Numbered from the stretch's first letter, positions 17,815 through 27,660 are shown. The stretch is 64,000 bases of DNA from Thermomicrobiales bacterium (GCA_030447415.1 JAUJOZ010000020.1:27750-91749); one strand, 5' to 3'. Notes: generated by a model from the sequence alone, not told the origin. Numbers and translations: made by a program.

Positions 17815-18262
17815 ATGGATGACCCTGCACGGCCGCATGGCCTCGTGGCCCTCCGCCCGGACCGGGAAGCGGCCTACCAGACCTACCGGGCCAGCACCCC
17901 GCTCCCTCCGCAAAACCGCGGAACTGCTGGGCATTCCCGAAGGCACGATCTTCGAGTGGAACTGGGTCGAGCGGTGGGCGGATCGGCTGGCGGAGGACGA
18001 CCGGCGGGGCACGCTCTCCGTGCGCGCCCATGCGAACGCGCTGCTGCTGGGCCAGTTGCAGCACAACATCGAGGCCGCCATCGCCATTCGGGACAACGCG
18101 AAGGAGCCGGCCATGGCCCGGATGCGGGCGGTGGAGTGGCTGTCCGGAATCGCCGGGGTGACGCCGGCACCTCGTGGCGCCGGCGTCGGACAGGACCCGG
18201 GTGAGGGCATCGGACCTGCCCGATCTGGCGAGCATGACGGACGACGAGCTAGACGCCTATGA
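17815..18262 (+). pseudogene. Terminase-small-subunit-like HTH protein, frameshifted
   Basis: The protein can be followed across three frames: a start MDDPARPHGLVALRPDREAA, then RSLRKTAELLGIPEGTIFEWNWV with VERWADRLAEDDRR, then DLASMTDDELDAYERG at the end. The middle is an HTH of the type found in phage terminase small subunits and relatives (R-x-TAxxLGIPxxTIxxW). Frameshifts lie near 17,895 and 18,170. If the assignment is right, it is a leftover of a phage packaging gene. Confidence 0.5.
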
Positions 18263-18501
18263 GCGGGGGGCTGCTGCCGGAGCCCACGACGTTTGCTTCC
18301 CGCCACCTGACCGGCCTCACCATCGCCGAGCTGCACGACTTGATGTACCTGCTCGGCAAGCTGCAACGCGCCACGCCCCGCGTCGCCACACCCGCCCCCT
18401 CTCCCTGTGCCGCTCTCGCCCGCGCGCACGAGGGGATGGCGGGCGGCCCGTCGCCGGATGGTGCAGGGCGCAGGGACGCTCCCCCTGCCCATGGTCGCTG
18501 A
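18259..18501 (+). CDS. Hypothetical protein following the terminase-like remnant
   Basis: 80 residues, ATG overlapping the previous stop by 4 bases. The first 35 (MSGGLLPEPTTFASRHLTG, then IAELHDLMYLLGKLQR) look genuine; the rest is low-complexity and may be out of frame. In phages the slot after the small terminase often holds the large subunit or a short linker gene; no large terminase is seen here. Confidence 0.4.
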   Translation: MSGGLLPEPTTFASRHLTGLTIAELHDLMYLLGKLQRATPRVATPAPSPCAALARAHEGMAGGPSPDGAGRRDAPPAHGR

Positions 18502-18768
18502 TCGCCGTGCTCCGGGACAACGCGGGGAGGCCGCTGGAACTGACGCCGACGGCCTCGTCGGTGGCGGTTGGGCGCCGGCGCCGCCGTCGGGGTGGCCCCG
18601 GTTGTCGCCTCGAGGGCGCAGCGCACCGCGCCGCGGAGCGTGCTCGGCCCGCGCGATTAAGTAGGCCGATTAGGTCGTTCTAACACTAGGGTGCCGGGCC
18701 GCCGGGCCGTAGGGTAGCCCCTGTGCAAGCGCCACGTTCGCTCTCCCGCAGGGAAGAAGTGGGGCATC

Positions 18769-19770
18769 ATGCGATCGCACGCACACGCACATGGGGATTC
18801 GCACCGCATCATCCGGATCGGGCTCGGGACCGGCTTGGCCATCGTGGCCCTCTTGGCCCTGCTCGCGTTAGTTCAGCCATCCAGTCGGCGCGCAGACCGG
18901 CGGAGCGGTCGTCAGCGACACCGACGGGGATGGCCTGCTGGACGAGGACGAGGCGCGGAAGGACCGACCCCGCCAACCCCGACACCGACGGGGACGAGCT
19001 CACCGACGGCGAGGAGGTGCAGCGTCGGGTGACCCCCCGAGCCTGCTGCAACCCGCTCGACGCGGATAGCGACGACGATGGGCTCGCCGATGGGTACGAG
19101 GTCCACACCGCCGGCACCGGGGCGACCAACCCGGACAGCGATGGCGACGGGGCGAACGACGGCGCCGAGGTGGCGGCCGGCACCGACCCGCTCGACCCGG
19201 CCTCCACGCCGAATCCTGCCGCGGGGGAGGACGTCGCGATCACGGTCCAGGCGTTCCTCTGCCCGGGCGACGTCACCGGCGATGTCTACAACGAGTGCGC
19301 TTGACCCGGCGGACGGGGTCCCGGTCGCCGTTTCGCGCGACGGGGCGATCCTCGCCGAGGACGAGATCGGCGCCGACGGTCGCGTCGTCTTCGGCGACCT
19401 CGGCCCCGGGACCTTCACCATCGAGCTCGGTGTGCCGGGCGACTTCGCCGCCTTCGGACCGCGTGGGGCGCCCGGCGCCAACGAGGGCCTCGCCATCGAG
19501 GGCGCCGGGACCAACTGATCGGGATCGCCCTAGGCGAGGGCGCACGTCCCACCTGCACCTTCTTCGTCATCGGCGAGGACGCCGGGGGCTACACCGACGC
19601 CGAGAACGCCCGGGACGACGACACCGGCGGGGCCGGTCACCGCCCTGCCGAACACCGGCACCGGCGTGGTGGCCGCCGCCGCGCCGTCGGGGACCACGCT
19701 GCTGGTGCTCCTGAGCCTCGGCGCCCTGCTGAGCGGCGGCGTGGCGGGGCACCGGCTACGCCGGCGCTAG
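18769..19770 (+). pseudogene. LPXTG-anchored calcium-repeat surface protein, multiply frameshifted
   Basis: The product can be reassembled from three frames. It starts with MRSHAHAHGDSHR and a hydrophobic segment (LAIVALLALLALV), then thrombospondin-3-like repeats rich in DTDGDG, DADSDDDG and DSDGDG, then a beta-rich domain (GRVVFGDLGPGTFTIELGVPG). It ends in ALPNTG, a hydrophobic helix and GHRLRRR, which is a sortase sorting signal. At least four frameshifts break it. Intact, it would bind calcium and be joined to the cell wall by sortase. No sortase is in the window. Confidence 0.65.
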
Positions 19771-19951
19771 CCCGAACGGATCCCCACCGGGCGGAGGGTC
19801 CTCCCCGCCCGGTGGGCCGGTCCCTCACCCGACGCCACCGCGGGGCACTGGGGCAGCGAGCGCGGTATCAGCGCGGAAGGGCTCCCCAGCGGCCCGTTCC
19901 GCCTGACCCGTTGTTGCCCGGTCCCCGCGTGACAATGCGAATTGTCTGCCG
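19771..19951. other. Spacer with terminator-like hairpin
   Basis: No gene. CCCCACCGGGCGGAGG...CCTCCCCGCCCGGTGGG, just after the LPXTG stop, forms a GC-rich hairpin but has no T-tail. Confidence 0.35.
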
Positions 19952-20575
19952 TCAGGCCGGATCCCAAGGGTGCCCAGTCAGGTCCAGGTGCAGCAGGTCG
20001 AGCTCGGCGCGGGCGTGGTGGTCGGGTCGTTCACCGGCAGCGGGTCGGGGTCGCCGAGGCGCCGGCACGCTCCTGCGCGGCAATGTAGGCGTCCAGGCCC
20101 GTCGTCTTGGCGTCCCGCGCGGCCGCGTGCTCGGGGTGCCCGGCTGCGCCTGGACGCTCTGAGCGAAGAGGGGGCCGTCGAGGAGGAGGGGCCGTCGAGC
20201 GAGGCGAAGTAGCGTCCCGCGTTCGGGTTGGGCTCGCCCGTACTCGGCCCGGAAGCCCTCGGGCGTGTCTCCGTAGGTGTCGAGGACCGTGGAGCGCCAG
20301 GCGCGGAAGGCGGCATAGTCGGGGTGCGCCGCCTCGTACTGGTCCCGCAGCGCCCAATAGGCTTCCCGCTCGCCCCACAAGCCGGCCCGCTCCACCGCCG
20401 CGCGGGCGTTCGCCTGGCGCAGCAGGTCCGGCTGGCCATCGCTCCCCCCGCCCCAGACCGGTCGCCAGCCGGTCGAGTTCGCGCCGCACCTGCACCGGGC
20501 CGAACCGCCCGCCGAGCGCGCCCAGGGCGCCCCTCCCCAAGCGCCCCCCTGCGCTGCGCTTCGGCTTCCGCAAGA
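19952..20575 (-). pseudogene. Hypothetical phage-like protein, frameshifted
   Basis: Fragments in three minus-strand frames follow one another: GRFGPVQVRRELDRLATG, then ERAGLWGEREAYWALRDQY with HPDYAAFRAWRSTVLDTYGD, then NPNAGRYFASL. The middle piece, about 60 residues, is the most convincing. I do not recognise the family, but the tone (long helices, DYAAFRAWR) recalls structural or accessory genes of phages. Not functional as it stands. Confidence 0.4.
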
Positions 20576-20661
20576 GCATCCAGCTAGGCAAGCACGCCCG
20601 CGTCAACCTCAGCAAGCGCCGGGGCAACAACACGCCACTGGTCACCGATATCAGCCACTAG
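20554..20661 (+). pseudogene. DUF4236 N-terminal fragment
   Basis: 35 residues beginning LRFGFRKSIQLGKHARVNLSK match the start of DUF4236 proteins (FRKSIKLGPGVRLNLSKSG). The start codon is missing, and the frame ends soon after. It is a stub overlapping the antisense remnant. Confidence 0.5.
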
Positions 20662-20872
20662 TTTCGACCCCTTGGCGGCGAGGCTTGAAATCGAACAGCC
20701 CCGGACGAGCCAATACCCACCCTAGCGTTGGTTGATGCGGTGAGAAGGGGTGAGCGCGCACCCAACGGCGCCCGCTCACCCCTGAACTCGGAGTTCGGCC
20801 GTCGTTTGCCCGCTACGGACGGCGTATGGCTCGCGTCCGCGACGAATCCGACCGGACCAACCGCGCCTTCTC

Positions 20873-21154
20873 CTAGCGCGGCGAGACGTAGCACTGAGCG
20901 GGAAGGTTGGTCCCGTTGCCCTTCTGGCCCGAGAAGAACGCGGAGCAGTTCGACAATGTTCGCGTCACCGCCGGCCCTGACCGGGCTTTACGCCCGACGC
21001 CGGTTCCGGGGAACGTGGGGTTGTTCTTGTCGTCCTGGGCGTTGTTGGCGGCGAACGCCGCCGAGGCCGTGAGTCCCAAAGCCAAGATAGCCACCGCAAG
21101 ACCGTGCCCTAGCCGACGTGCGTAGTACTTTTCTCCTAGGAACGCCGTCCTCAC
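20873..21154 (-). CDS. Small secreted protein
   Basis: 93 residues from GTG 21,154, with GGGAGAC seven bases upstream. The signal peptide is clear (HGLAVAILALGLTASAAFAANN). The mature part, about 58 residues, is polar with two Cys (SNCSAFF, AQCYVS) and Asn/Gly-rich stretches. Function unknown. Confidence 0.6.
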   Translation of the reverse strand: MRTAFLGEKYYARRLGHGLAVAILALGLTASAAFAANNAQDDKNNPTFPGTGVGRKARSGPAVTRTLSNCSAFFSGQKGNGTNLPAQCYVSPR

Positions 21155-21485
21155 GCTTGTCTCCCTTCACGCGGCAACACGACGAGCCCTGCCACGACAG
21201 TTGGCAGACAGCCCGCATCTCGTCGTCGAGATGGCCCGCATCTTGGCACATGATGGGGATTTTTCAGTAGTCAATCCCCCATTCGGCCCACCGGGAGTAG
21301 TAATTACTAACTACACGTTGGGGGCCTATTTGTCCTAGTACTTCGCCCAGCCGCCTCAAGTCGCCGACTCGCGCCAGAGCACGGCACGGCGCAGCCTCTG
21401 ATTGGCCACGTGGGCCTACGTCGAACGAGGCGCCGCGAACGTGGCGGGCGTGGGTTGAGTCAACGTCGCCACGGGTTCAATCCTC
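21155..21485. other. AT-richer intergenic region
   Basis: 330 bp without a gene. It holds a perfect 12-bp palindrome, TAGTAATTACTA (21,298-21,309), in an AT-rich patch between two minus-strand genes. This may be a regulatory site or origin-like sequence of the element. Confidence 0.35.
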
Positions 21486-21821
21486 CTACTTCAGGGAACG
21501 CCACACTTCACAGGGCTCGCCGCGGCCGCGCCGGTCGCAGACGCCGACACGGGCGCAGACCCGCGGGCCGATGCACTCGCGGGGCGGGAGGTAGCGGATC
21601 ACCGACGAGCCGTCCGGCACCCGGTCATCCCACCCGACAGCAGCGGGGTCGACGATGACTTGCGGTGCACGCAATGCCTCGATGACGGCGGGCTTCGCCG
21701 CCAGCAGCCGTTTGGCCAGAGGTGCAGCGGAGCGCGGCCCCTGGATCACGAGCCGGTCACCATCGGCGACGACATGGAGGCCGGCAGCCCGGGCCCCGGC
21801 CAACAGGGCTAGGCCGACCAT
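21486..21821 (-). CDS. TubC-docking-like small protein after the helicase
   Basis: 111 residues. ATG 21,821 overlaps the helicase stop by 13 bases. The first 50 (LLAGARAAGLHVVADGDRLVI, then LAKRLLAAKPAVIEALRA) resemble the TubC N-terminal docking fold often found as a domain next to plasmid or phage primases. The C-terminus has four Cys (PRECIGPRVC, VGVCDRRG, GEPCEVW), possibly a zinc site. Its role with the helicase is inferred from coupling. Confidence 0.55.
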   Translation of the reverse strand: MVGLALLAGARAAGLHVVADGDRLVIQGPRSAAPLAKRLLAAKPAVIEALRAPQVIVDPAAVGWDDRVPDGSSVIRYLPPRECIGPRVCARVGVCDRRGRGEPCEVWRSLK

Positions 21822-23529
21822 TCGTCCCACTCCGGCTCCTCCGGGAACCTGTTCTCTTGCCGTACAACCGTGCAACCGCCGGCCTCGTGGCTCCCGTTTG
21901 CGGCACCATGACGCGGGAACGGCGGTTGCGTGGGGGCGTGCAACCGTTCGGCAACCGGTGCAACCGCCGTCGCGATGGGATTGCACTCGGTTGAGTCGGC
22001 GCAACCGTCGATGCAACCGTCGTTCTCGGTGCCACTTTCGTCCAATTGGGGGTCCGGTTGCACGGTTGCACGGTTGTTCAAGGGGAATGCAAACAAATCG
22101 TTGGGGTCAGGCAGAGCCGGACGGTCCTCGGGCAGCGGGTCCCCGAGCCGCAGCTTGAGGGGATGCCCGCGCTTGTCTTCGTCGTTGACCAACCACCCAC
22201 CCCGGAGCGCCGCCTTCACGCGGCGGCTCGCGGCGCTCTTGTCCAGCTTGAGCCGCTCCGCGACCTTGAGGACAGTAACCGGCTCACCGAGGGCTGCCAC
22301 CAGTCCACCCACGGCCTCGACGGTCTGGCGGACGGCCGGCGTGACCCCCTCTGCGGCGATCGCGCCGAAGATGTGACCGGCCAGCTCATACACCGCCCGG
22401 TAGTCGCGCGCGTCGGCGATGACGCGGCCGTGCTCGTCGCGCTCCCGCTGGCGCTGGAACAGCAGCGCGTGCGCTTGGATGAGCGTGAGCAACTGCGTGA
22501 AGTCGCGCCGGGCACGCACCTGTCTGGCTGGGACCTGCTCGGATAGATCGTGGGCGAAGGGGATGGTCACGTCACGGACACCTTCGCCTGCGAGCCATGC
22601 CTGGGCGGCGTGCCAGGGCGCCAAGTCGGGTTCCTCCGGGACGTGACCATTGGCCCGCGCCGCCGTCGCCGCGAGGATGAGGCGGGTCGCCTGCTCGGTG
22701 TCAGGCACCGTCACCGTGAGCACCCGGGTCTCCAGTTCCGGCTCGACCCCCTTTGTCGTGGTGGTGATGAAGCCGGTCGGCCCGGGCTTCTCGATGCGAC
22801 GGGCCTTGAGTCCATCGGTCGTCTTTTCGACGGTCTCGTAGGCCACACTGCCTTCCCAGGCCACCGAGCGCAGGAGCGAGGCGCCGATCCCATCGTGGTG
22901 GAGCGAGGCCGCCTCTTGAATGAAGAGCACGCGGTGCCGCAGGTCGGCGTCGGTGTACGCCAAGAGACGCTCGCTCATCCCGTTCAAGGCGTACCAGGCG
23001 TCGGCATCTCCGCAAGGAAACAGCCGGAGCCCGAGCATGACCACAAAGCTCTTGCCGGCGGCGCTCGGGCCAACCACGACCAGGTTGATGGGCCGCGGAA
23101 GGAGGCGGCTGACGACCACGAGGTACACGAGCTTCGGCGAGCGGTAGTCGTCCCCGTCGCCGCTGGCGTAGCCCAAGGCACTGACCGCCTCCGCGACGCG
23201 GTCGAGGAGATGTTCATCCCCAAGGAGGTCAAGACCCGCCTGCTGGACAGCCGGATCGAGCGATGCCGCGGCGGGGGCGACCGAGGTCGCCCCCGCCAGC
23301 GCCAGCAACAGCATTTCACGCACGGTGATGAGGTCGGTTGCCTCAATGCCGGCTGCCTGCGCAACTTGGCCCGCGCTTCCGCACGGTCGAGGTTCAGTCG
23401 GTCGGTGTGGCGGGGCGTCTCAGATCCGTCGAGAACCGACAGCGTGATCTTGAACCCGTCGCCCTGGTGGGGGTGCTCTGCCCGGTAGGTCCGTTCACCG
23501 ATGGGCACCTCGAAGACATCAGCCCGCAC
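21809..23529 (-). pseudogene. Primase-associated AAA/helicase-like ATPase, one frameshift
   Basis: About 573 residues from GTG 23,529. The N-terminal 60 (VRADVFEVPIGERTY) lie in another frame from the rest; one base change near 23,350 rejoins them (RAEARAKL then TDLITVREMLLLALAG). The ATPase has a Walker A of GPSAAGKSF and the segment VLFIQEAASL at the Walker B position, then GFITTTTKGVEPELETRV. A winged-helix follows (VTVLKVAERLKLDKSAASRRV), then a long polar tail. Such proteins load or replace replicative helicases in integrative elements. The tail reads through repeats of GTTGCA-like sequence. Confidence 0.65.
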
Positions 23530-24193
23530 GGCGCACCCTCGTCGGTACGAGCGTCGTAGCGCTGCGTCGCTGTCGTCGCCAGCCGGCGGCCAGCAACCGC
23601 ACCTCGTCGGGCGAGGTCAAGCCGACATCGCGGGCGAGGAAGGCAACGGCATCGTGCCACCCCGGGCCTCGGGGATCAGGGTTTGCGCCGCGGCGATCAC
23701 GTCGCCCCGCAGGCCGCATTGGCGGCACCAAAAGCGTCCGTTGGGACCACGCCACACCCGCAGCCGGTCGGTGCCGCCACACACCAAGCAGGTGCCGCAC
23801 CACTCCTCGTCGTCGCGCCGTCCGTTGGTCCCGGCGCGCACGAGGGTAGTACCCGCCCAGGTAGAAGATGCGAACGATGTCGGCGAGCCCCTTGACCCGC
23901 TCGGCGAGGTCGCGCCAGGCCGCATAGTCCGGGGCCTGTGGGTCAGCCACGTCTCGCCCCTTGGCGTGGAGCTGCTGTCGTCGAGCGAACTCATCGCGCC
24001 CCGCGCGGAGGCGTTCGTCGGCGAGGACGCGCGCCGTCTCGTCGCCGTCGTAGAGGTTGTCGATGTCCTCGGCCTCGTAGCGCTGCGTGTCAATGAACGC
24101 GAGGAGCTGAGCGTTGCCCATCTGGCGGCAGTCGCTAAGCGCGTCACGGTAGATCGTGCCTTCGGGGCGAAACGTCGCGATCTGAGTTACCAT
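23519..24193 (-). pseudogene. Primase zinc-finger protein, frameshifted
   Basis: The start (MVTQIATFRPEGTIYRDAL) runs to DIVRIFYLGGYYP. The frame then switches to a CHC2-type zinc finger, CGTCLVCGGTDRLRVW with GRFWCRQCGLRGDVI, and again to WHDAVAFLARDVGL. This order is the zinc-binding domain of DNA primase. Two frameshifts, near 23,850 and 23,660, separate the pieces. It overlaps the ATPase gene and with it forms the replication module of Gln-A. Confidence 0.6.
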
Positions 24194-24258
24194 GTCTCTG
24201 CTCCATTGCGGCGCCTCGGCGGGGAAGGATTCGCGGCCACCCCCGGGGCGTCGTTGCG

Positions 24259-24476
24259 TTAGGCCGCCTTGCTTCGCGACTCTGCCTCGTGCTGCGGCCC
24301 GGTTGCCGCCGCGACTCGTTCCTCAACCCACTGGCGCAATGCGCACGCAGGGATGCGCCGCGAGCGGCCAATGGAAACGCTCTGGATCTCCCCGCTCGAC
24401 AGGAGCTCCCAGAGTTTCGTCCGGCCGATACCCAACACGCGCGCGCTTCGTCTTCCCGTAGCAGCAACTTTTCCAT
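24259..24476 (-). pseudogene. Excisionase-like HTH protein of Gln-A, frameshifted
   Basis: MEKLLLREDEAR in one frame continues as VLGIGRTKLWELLSSGEIQSV and IGRSRRIPACALRQWVEER in another. Joined, it is a 72-residue HTH_17/excisionase fold homologous to the intact gene at 54,556 in His-A. It lies divergent from the zinc-ribbon gene at the right end, as in His-A. Xis proteins bend att DNA and steer the integrase towards excision. Confidence 0.65.
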
Positions 24477-24612
24477 CCGTGCCCCCGTGCTGAGCTCTGG
24501 TCCGATCCGGCCAGCGACGTGGCGTCCTCGGCCAACGACGGACCCATGGTAGTTCGCCCCCGTCCGTAATACACTGCATTTATCGGCCAGAAGAACGGCC
24601 AGGTATCAGGGG

Positions 24613-25715
24613 GTGGCAAGGGTGACCGGGCACCGCGGTGTCAAGCCTCATGAGAAGTGGCTCTTGTTGGGCGACGACATGGTGCCGACTCGGTTGGATC
24701 TGTTCGACCCGCTGCGGGGAGCAAGTGTCGTGGTCCCCGAGCGGGCGTGGCATGAGGATGGTCCGCCCGGACCGCCACGGATCGGGTGGTGGGCCGGGGG
24801 GAGCGGCACCGGCGTCCGGCAGGTGGGGCCCTCGGGGCGTTCGTCCGGCTTGTGGACAAGCCGGACGACAAGATCGTGGCGTTTGCCCGAGAGTGGGGTG
24901 CGCTCGGCATCTGCGCTCATGGACGCCCGGCGGTACACGCGGGGTGTCGGCCACTGTCGACGGACCAACGAACCTGGGAGCGATACGACGAGCAGAGCGC
25001 CTGGGCGCGGCGGCACGTTTCCAGCGAACGCCACCAACGAGTCTTCGGCGGGCCGTTCTGGGAACCCATCGCTGCCTGGCGATGCTACGCTCGGGGCTTT
25101 CAAGCGATCCTCAACATCATGGCAGACCTGAGTCTCGAGATCGGGAACCGTCCATCTTCCACCGATTGGAGGGACGCGCACACTTGGCGCAAGGTCGACG
25201 GCTGGGAGGCGCTGGCGGACCCTGCGACCTGGGAAACACCTGCCGAATGGGCGGACTTAAAGCATCCGGCGTTTAACCCAGATGCCGATGCTCGCGGGCG
25301 GACCTTGGCCTGGCTAGTGAGCGAGCATTGGAGTGCAGCGGGCGTACGGCCGGCGTTGACCTGGGGCGATGAGGGACCACGCCCCACAGTGGCGCTTGAC
25401 GGCCTGGCGACGAGGGGGCGGGGGGCGGCCATGCTCGACGGACCAAGCCTCTTCGGCGTGTTGACCTGCCAGCTCGCGGCCGCCGTGACGGCGGCCGAAG
25501 GCGTGGCGCGGTGCAGGTGGTGCCACAAGGCGTTTCCGCGGGAACTAGGGCGAGGGCGAGGGCGCCCCATCGAGTTTTGCAGCGAGAAGTGCAAACACGA
25601 GCGCGAGAAGGCCCGAAAGAGCGAGAGCGAGAGGCGGCGCTATCGTGAGCGGAAGACGATCGGCGCGACCGACCGACGGCCGCCCGCTGACGGCAACTCT
25701 GACGGCAACCGCTGA
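24613..25715 (+). pseudogene. Right-end zinc-ribbon gene of Gln-A, one frameshift
   Basis: The N-terminal part (HEKWLLLGDDMVPTRLDLF) lies in a different frame from the rest. The join near 24,830 leads into FVRLVDKPDDKIVAFAREWG and ALGICAHGRP, which match the intact homologue of His-A (ILGFARRWGVLAVCAHGLP). The C-terminus has a zinc ribbon, CRWCHKAF...FCSEKCKHERE. The 12-bp repeats coincide with its last codons. Always beside attR and divergent from xis, it is part of the element backbone; the function is not known to me. Confidence 0.6.
25688..25711 (+). repeat. 12-bp tandem repeats at the right end of Gln-A
   Basis: TGACGGCAACTC then TGACGGCAACCG, ending 101 bp before attR. Same unit as at the left end. 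Confidence 0.7.
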
Positions 25716-25812
25716 CGTTCGCCACCGTCCGCCGTGATGCGGTGGTGACCCAAATCCTTGATTTCAAGGGGAGAATGAACGACAGCGAACCCGTGCGGAC
25801 GGAGTTTCTTCA

Positions 25813-25858
25813 GACTCTGGATCAGGTAGTTGGGGTTCGAATCCCTGCTCCCCAGCCA
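25813..25858 (+). repeat. attR core of Gln-A (tRNA-Gln 3' fragment)
   Basis: Exact copy of 9735-9780. The 5' half of a tRNA is absent, so this is an attachment scar and not a tRNA gene. It is also the left att of the decayed Gln-B element behind it. Confidence 0.92.
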
Positions 25859-25887
25859 AGAGAAAACCACACGGATATGGGAAAAAC

Positions 25888-25918
25888 GAGGGGCGTGGGG
25901 CGGAGCCCCCAGCCCCTC
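25888..25918. repeat. Hairpin between att and 12-bp repeats, Gln-B
   Basis: GAGGGGC (25,888-25,894) pairs with GCCCCTC (25,912-25,918), with further TGGGG/CCCCA pairing inside. The His elements have a hairpin at the same place. Confidence 0.55.
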
Positions 25919-25928
25919 CGTCGTTGTT

Positions 25929-25952
25929 TGACAGCAACCCTGACAGCAATTG
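25929..25952 (+). repeat. 12-bp tandem repeats, Gln-B
   Basis: TGACAGCAACCC then TGACAGCAATTG, starting 71 bp after the att core, the same offset as in Gln-A. Confidence 0.7.
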
Positions 25953-26133
25953 GCCGGAAGGACTACGGCGTGTCAGCAAACCCGTCTGCGGGACACGCCT
26001 CGCCACGACCCACCTGACACAGGTGTGCCGTCGCCGCTGGCAGAGGCGTGACGGGCGACGCCGAAATGTGATTTCCTTCGATTCTGAGGCGAAAGCCGTA
26101 CTTTTATCAGGCTGGAACACAGGGGAGGCGCGC

Positions 26134-27072
26134 ATGGCCGGCGTGAAACCCGACGTGGATCACGACGCCGTGGCCTCGCTCCTGGAAGGGCATTTCGACG
26201 AACCGGTCAGCCGCCTGAAGCCGATCGAGGGCGGCCACGTCGCGCGGACGTTCTCCTTCGCCGTCGGCGACGCGGAGTACGTCGTGCGCTTCAACCGGCA
26301 CATGGGCGCCAACTTCGAGAAGGAGGCGTTCATCGCGGGCCGGTACGCGTCGCCCGCCGTCCCGATCCCGCGGATCGTGCACCTCGGCCGGTTCGGAGAC
26401 ATCCGCTACGCCGTCTCCGAGAAGGTCCCCGGGTCGTCGCTGGATGCGTTGCCCCCGGCCGAGGTCGCCGCGCTGGTCCCGGCCCTGCTCGACACCCTGG
26501 ACGCCGTCCACGCCGCCGACGTGGCCGCGACAATGGGTTTCGGGGTGATCGGCGACGACGGCAACGGGTTGTCCTCGAGCTGGCGGGATCACCTGGCGTC
26601 CGTCCGCGAGCCGGGGCCGGACTGGGACTTCTATGGTGGGTGGCAGGCGCTCTTCGAGACGTCGTTCTTGGACCGCGCCGCGTTCGATCAACTCTACGGC
26701 CGGATGGCGGACCTGCTCCCGTTCTGTCCGGAGCACCGCTTCCTCGTCCACGGCAGCTTCGGTTTCGGCAACGTGCTGGCGGCGGGCAGGAAGATCACAG
26801 CCGTCCTCGACTGGATCGACGCCGCCTACGGCGACTTCCTCTATGACGTCGCCTGGCTCGACTTCTGGAGCGCGGGGATGGACGTCGCCGGCATCTTCCG
26901 CCGCCACTACGCCGACCGAGGCGTCGCGGTCCCCGGTTACGATGAGCGCCTGCGGTGCTACGAGGGGTTCATCGGGTTGGACGCGTCCCGCTTCTATGCC
27001 AAGGCGGGGGACGAACGATCGTACCGGTGGTTGTGGGATCGGCTGCGCGAATTGGACCTCGACGGTGCGTGA
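26134..27072 (+). CDS. Hygromycin-kinase-like APH-family protein lacking the catalytic Asp
   Basis: 312 residues. ATG 26,134 follows AGGGGAGG. The sequence follows hygromycin B 4-O-phosphotransferase closely: IEGGHVARTFSFAVGDAEYVVRF, an ALPIP-like VPIPRIVHLG, GFGVIG, then LVHGSFGFGNVL and ITAVLDWIDAAYGD. The metal-binding Asp of AVLDW is present. The catalytic loop, normally H-x-D-x4-N, reads H-G-S-F-G-F-G-N: Ser 208 replaces the catalytic Asp. It may be inactive, a binding protein, or use a different chemistry. It fills the cargo slot of Gln-B, where Gln-A has a defence gene. Confidence 0.8.
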   Translation: MAGVKPDVDHDAVASLLEGHFDEPVSRLKPIEGGHVARTFSFAVGDAEYVVRFNRHMGANFEKEAFIAGRYASPAVPIPRIVHLGRFGDIRYAVSEKVPGSSLDALPPAEVAALVPALLDTLDAVHAADVAATMGFGVIGDDGNGLSSSWRDHLASVREPGPDWDFYGGWQALFETSFLDRAAFDQLYGRMADLLPFCPEHRFLVHGSFGFGNVLAAGRKITAVLDWIDAAYGDFLYDVAWLDFWSAGMDVAGIFRRHYADRGVAVPGYDERLRCYEGFIGLDASRFYAKAGDERSYRWLWDRLRELDLDGA

Positions 27073-27189
27073 GGCCGACACGCCTCTGCCGGCGGCGACG
27101 GCACACACGGGTCACGCATGTCGTGGCGACGGACGCTGCGCGGCTACGAAGTCGGCTGCACTGATCCTTCCCCCGTCGCCAGCATTCCG

Positions 27190-27660
27190 CTGTCCCCGAC
27201 TTGGCCACCGTCGGGAGCTGCGAGTGGCGGAGGAGGCCGGCGACGACCTTGACCGGGACGCCCTGGGCGATCAGCAGCGAGGCGGCGCAATGCCGGAGGT
27301 CGTGGAACCGCTGCTTCGGCAGCCCCGCACGTTCCACCAGCGCCTGAAACCGTTCGAGGATGTTCGACGACTCCAGCGGAACGCCAAGCGTATTGACGAA
27401 CACCAGCCCGCTGTTCTGCCAGGGCTCTCGCGCCGCTAGGCGCTCCTCGAGCTGACGGACGCGGTGTGCCCGGAGGGCCGTGGCCTGCGTCTGCGGAATG
27501 AGCAGCGCGCGCCGGGACTTCTCGGTCGTCGGCTCCTTGAGCGCAAGCTTTCCGTCGGTCCGGTCGGAGCGCGCGCCGCGGCCGCAGCGTCCCGGTCTGA
27601 CGATCCGCGTCCTCCCCGACTGGCCCAGCGCCACACCGAGTCGCTGGCCGAGCCCAAGTG
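27190..27660 (-). pseudogene. Broken integrase of Gln-B
   Basis: The catalytic part survives in one frame: LALKEPTTEKSRRALLIP, AHRVRQLEERL, the HDLRHCAAS box and VVAGLLRHSQ. The Tyr nucleophile region is lost after LRHSQLPTV, and the N-terminal domains are gone or scrambled. It is closely related to the Gln-A integrase and has the same orientation relative to the cargo gene. Confidence 0.8.

Larger units (their letters stand above)
9735..25858. mobile_element. Integrative element Gln-A in tRNA-Gln (about 16 kb)
   Basis: It is bounded by exact 46-bp direct repeats, the 3' half of tRNA-Gln (9735-9780) and its copy (25,813-25,858). It carries a tyrosine integrase near the left end, an excisionase-like gene near the right end, primase/helicase genes, XRE and HTH regulators, SWIM proteins, terminase-like remnants and a defence gene. 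Many ORFs are frameshifted, so it is probably a decaying, non-mobile copy. Gene mix suggests a phage-derived or satellite-like integrative element rather than a conjugative one: no relaxase or type IV secretion gene is visible. Confidence 0.9.

Noticed and set aside
17599..18492. A 297-residue minus-strand open frame
   Set aside because: The opposite strand has a readable terminase-like protein across frames; the minus frame has no domain.
25813..25858. A second tRNA-Gln gene
   Set aside because: Only the 3' half is present; the acceptor 5' strand and D arm are missing. The same applies to 55,871-55,914 (His) and 63,345-63,387 (Gly).
9735..25858. Conjugative element (ICE)
   Set aside because: No relaxase, coupling protein or type IV secretion gene is visible. 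Contents are phage-like or satellite-like.
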